Shown here: positions 62,898 to 64,000 of the stretch, in pieces
Position numbering within the stretch: the stretch's first letter is position 1
Layout of the letters: each line of letters begins with the position of its first letter
From: Lederbergia citri
Lineage (GTDB): Bacteria > Bacillota > Bacilli > Bacillales > Bacillaceae_C
Reading direction: 5' to 3'
DNA: 64,000 nucleotides
NCBI RefSeq assembly: GCF_018343625.1
Contig: NZ_JAGYPG010000002.1
Location: 1 to 64,000, forward strand
Translations under genes and position numbers: made by a program
The notes under the pieces: model-generated
What the model saw: only the letters and a program-made list of their open reading frames with translations
Told to the model about the DNA's origin: nothing
Database searches by the model: none

Positions 62898-63320
62898 TTG
62901 GGAATTGTAAAATATTGTCCTTGTGATTGTTCCGCAACTCTTAAATACTTCGAAGGTGAAGGTGACACTTTTTATGAAGCAAACATTTGTCCTGATTGTG
63001 AAAATCCTTCTGGAAGTTCACTTACTATAACGTCCCCAGATGGAACATTTTTTGAAGCAAAATCTTTTAACCCTACAAGTTGTATGACGACACCAGGTGG
63101 AGTTTTATTAGTTACTAGTGGTGAAGGTATATCAGTTCCTAGTGGTAGTGATGTATATGGCTACCAACGAAATTTATTTTCGCTTTTTTTACAAAAAAGT
63201 GATATTCAAGTCAGGTTTGATCTTTTTTTCAAATCTATTGATAAGAATGGATCAAGCTATACTACATCTATTGCAAAAATTGTTCCTGAAGATGCTATAA
63301 CAATTACTAAGTGTCCATAA
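62898..63320 (+). CDS. Hypothetical protein with N-terminal cysteine motifs
   Basis: 140 residues from TTG 62898 behind AAAGGAGTGA. The N-terminus has five or so cysteines arranged CPCDC..CPDC (C7, C9, C11, C31, C34), a possible zinc or redox site. A beta-rich, Gly/Ser/Thr-rich middle and a hydrophilic C-terminus (ITITKCP) follow. No signal peptide and no family recognised. It could be a spore-coat or surface-associated protein, but nothing proves it. Confidence 0.6.
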   Translation: MGIVKYCPCDCSATLKYFEGEGDTFYEANICPDCENPSGSSLTITSPDGTFFEAKSFNPTSCMTTPGGVLLVTSGEGISVPSGSDVYGYQRNLFSLFLQKSDIQVRFDLFFKSIDKNGSSYTTSIAKIVPEDAITITKCP

Positions 63321-63386
63321 GAGGAGGTTTATTCCTTCTCTTTTACTAGTAAACAATTTCCGTCAATTGTGAAGTTAATAAACAAT

Positions 63387-63470
63387 TTCTTCTTCAACTA
63401 TCCTGCCCGTTAGTCCAATAAGAAAGGGTTGCAAATAGCAGCCTAATTATTAAGATACCCCCCTTTAGTA
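63387..63470 (-). repeat. Intergenic repeat, variant copy R8
   Basis: TTCTTCTTCAACTATCCTGC then CCGTTAGTCCAATAAG, with an unrelated inner hairpin (GGTTGC..GCAGCC) and CCCCCTTTAG. 18 bp downstream of the 63.5 kb gene. Confidence 0.7.
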
Positions 63471-63487
63471 CAATTACTTTAAAAAAG

Positions 63488-63754
63488 TTAAAATATTGAG
63501 GCGATAGAGAGATAAATACATATGGTTGTGCAAAGGTATAAAATTATAGCCTTTTTAAAATTCCTTCTAATTTTAAGACCATATGTTAAAAAGAAGATAG
63601 CGGCAGCTAATTTCGAAAAACTTTGCATATAAGCGTAATTTGAAAGAGATGAACTGCTTAGAATAATAGAAGCAAGGAAAGTTATAGAGATTAGTAATTT
63701 AAACCACAAAGGTTCAGTAAGAAATGTTTTAACCATAAATTTTAACCTTTGCAT
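63488..63754 (-). CDS. Small membrane protein of unknown function
   Basis: 88 residues with three hydrophobic stretches (about 16-33 LWFKLLISITFLASIIL, 43-58, 68-88) and basic loops (RQ, KIRRNFKKA). ATG 63754 after GGGAGCATTACCCC. No family recognised. Followed by repeat R8. Confidence 0.55.
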   Translation of the reverse strand: MQRLKFMVKTFLTEPLWFKLLISITFLASIILSSSSLSNYAYMQSFSKLAAAIFFLTYGLKIRRNFKKAIILYLCTTICIYLSIASIF

Positions 63755-63888
63755 GGGGTAATGCTCCCTTCAAGAAAATAATTATTTACAATTCTGCTCA
63801 TAGTTAGAATTGCTGTGTTGAATAATATGATTTTTACGTTCCTTTTATACGATTGATGGAACTATATGTTTCAGCTTTTAGTTTTTCT

Positions 63889-63971
63889 TTTTTCACTAAC
63901 CTGCCTGTTATCTTAATAACTTCAACAAAAAAAGCGTTAATCCTTCTCGATTAACGCACCCTTGAGCTTAA
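63889..63971 (-). repeat. Intergenic hairpin repeat, copy R9
   Basis: CTAACCTGCCTGTTATCTTA, ATAACTTCAACAAAAAAAGCG, a perfect GCGTTAATC/GATTAACGC stem, then ACCCTTGAGCTTAAA. One of the best-conserved copies. Nothing else is seen in 63755-64000. Confidence 0.8.
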
Positions 63972-64000
63972 ATGTAGTTCATTACAAATCAGCTGTTAGA

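Overview
The window is chromosomal DNA from a low-GC, endospore-forming Bacillaceae relative. It opens with the 5' end of a 16S rRNA gene (minus strand), has Bacillus-like ribosome binding sites and start codons, and carries a gerA-family germination operon. The species cannot be named from the sequence alone.

Region 1 (about 0.4-31.3 kb, nearly all minus strand) is a pectin and hexuronate utilisation locus. It encodes a 1331-residue secreted PL9-type pectate lyase, a GH105 unsaturated galacturonyl hydrolase, a YesO/P/Q-like ABC importer with a YesM/YesN two-component system, and YesL. The intracellular enzymes are KduI, KduD, Eda, uronate isomerase UxaC, tagaturonate epimerase UxaE and an SDR reductase. 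Two Gfo/Idh oxidoreductases, three further transporters and a LacI-type regulator complete it. Three features stand out. kdgK is destroyed by an internal deletion. No uxuA is present. In its place sits a LarA-superfamily (nickel-pincer) racemase/epimerase homologue with the cofactor enzyme LarE. The sequence therefore suggests a hexuronate route that may pass through mannonate to gluconate instead of through KDG. A palindrome around AACAACGTTGTT recurs upstream of uxaE, the lacI-type gene and one Gfo/Idh gene, and also lies inside the eda coding sequence. Catabolite-repression (cre) sites precede eda and yesO.

Region 2 (33.6-48.2 kb) is a genomic island in tRNA-Ala(GGC). A 44-bp direct repeat of the tRNA 3' half flanks it, and an internally deleted tyrosine integrase lies beside the tRNA end. 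Cargo: an AhpD-like protein, lipA, lipM, a type II NADH-dehydrogenase-like flavoprotein, pdhB, pdhA, an Rrf2-family regulator with four cysteines, and a G+C-richer gerKA-KC-KB-like operon. Three near-identical AGATAA-N3-TTATCT operators link the Rrf2 gene to pdhAB. The gaps hold decayed gene remnants.

Region 3 (48.2-64 kb) is a patchwork of small unrelated accessory genes: methyltransferases, APH-type kinase, VOC, VanZ, P-loop kinase, P450, acylphosphatase, NUDIX, and a PadR/DUF1048/ABC efflux module. They are interspersed with at least nine copies of a hairpin-containing intergenic repeat, most lying just downstream of minus-strand genes. The region also encodes a MerR regulator whose TipA-type ligand domain is replaced by a complete seven-repeat RCC1 propeller, the most unusual protein in the window.
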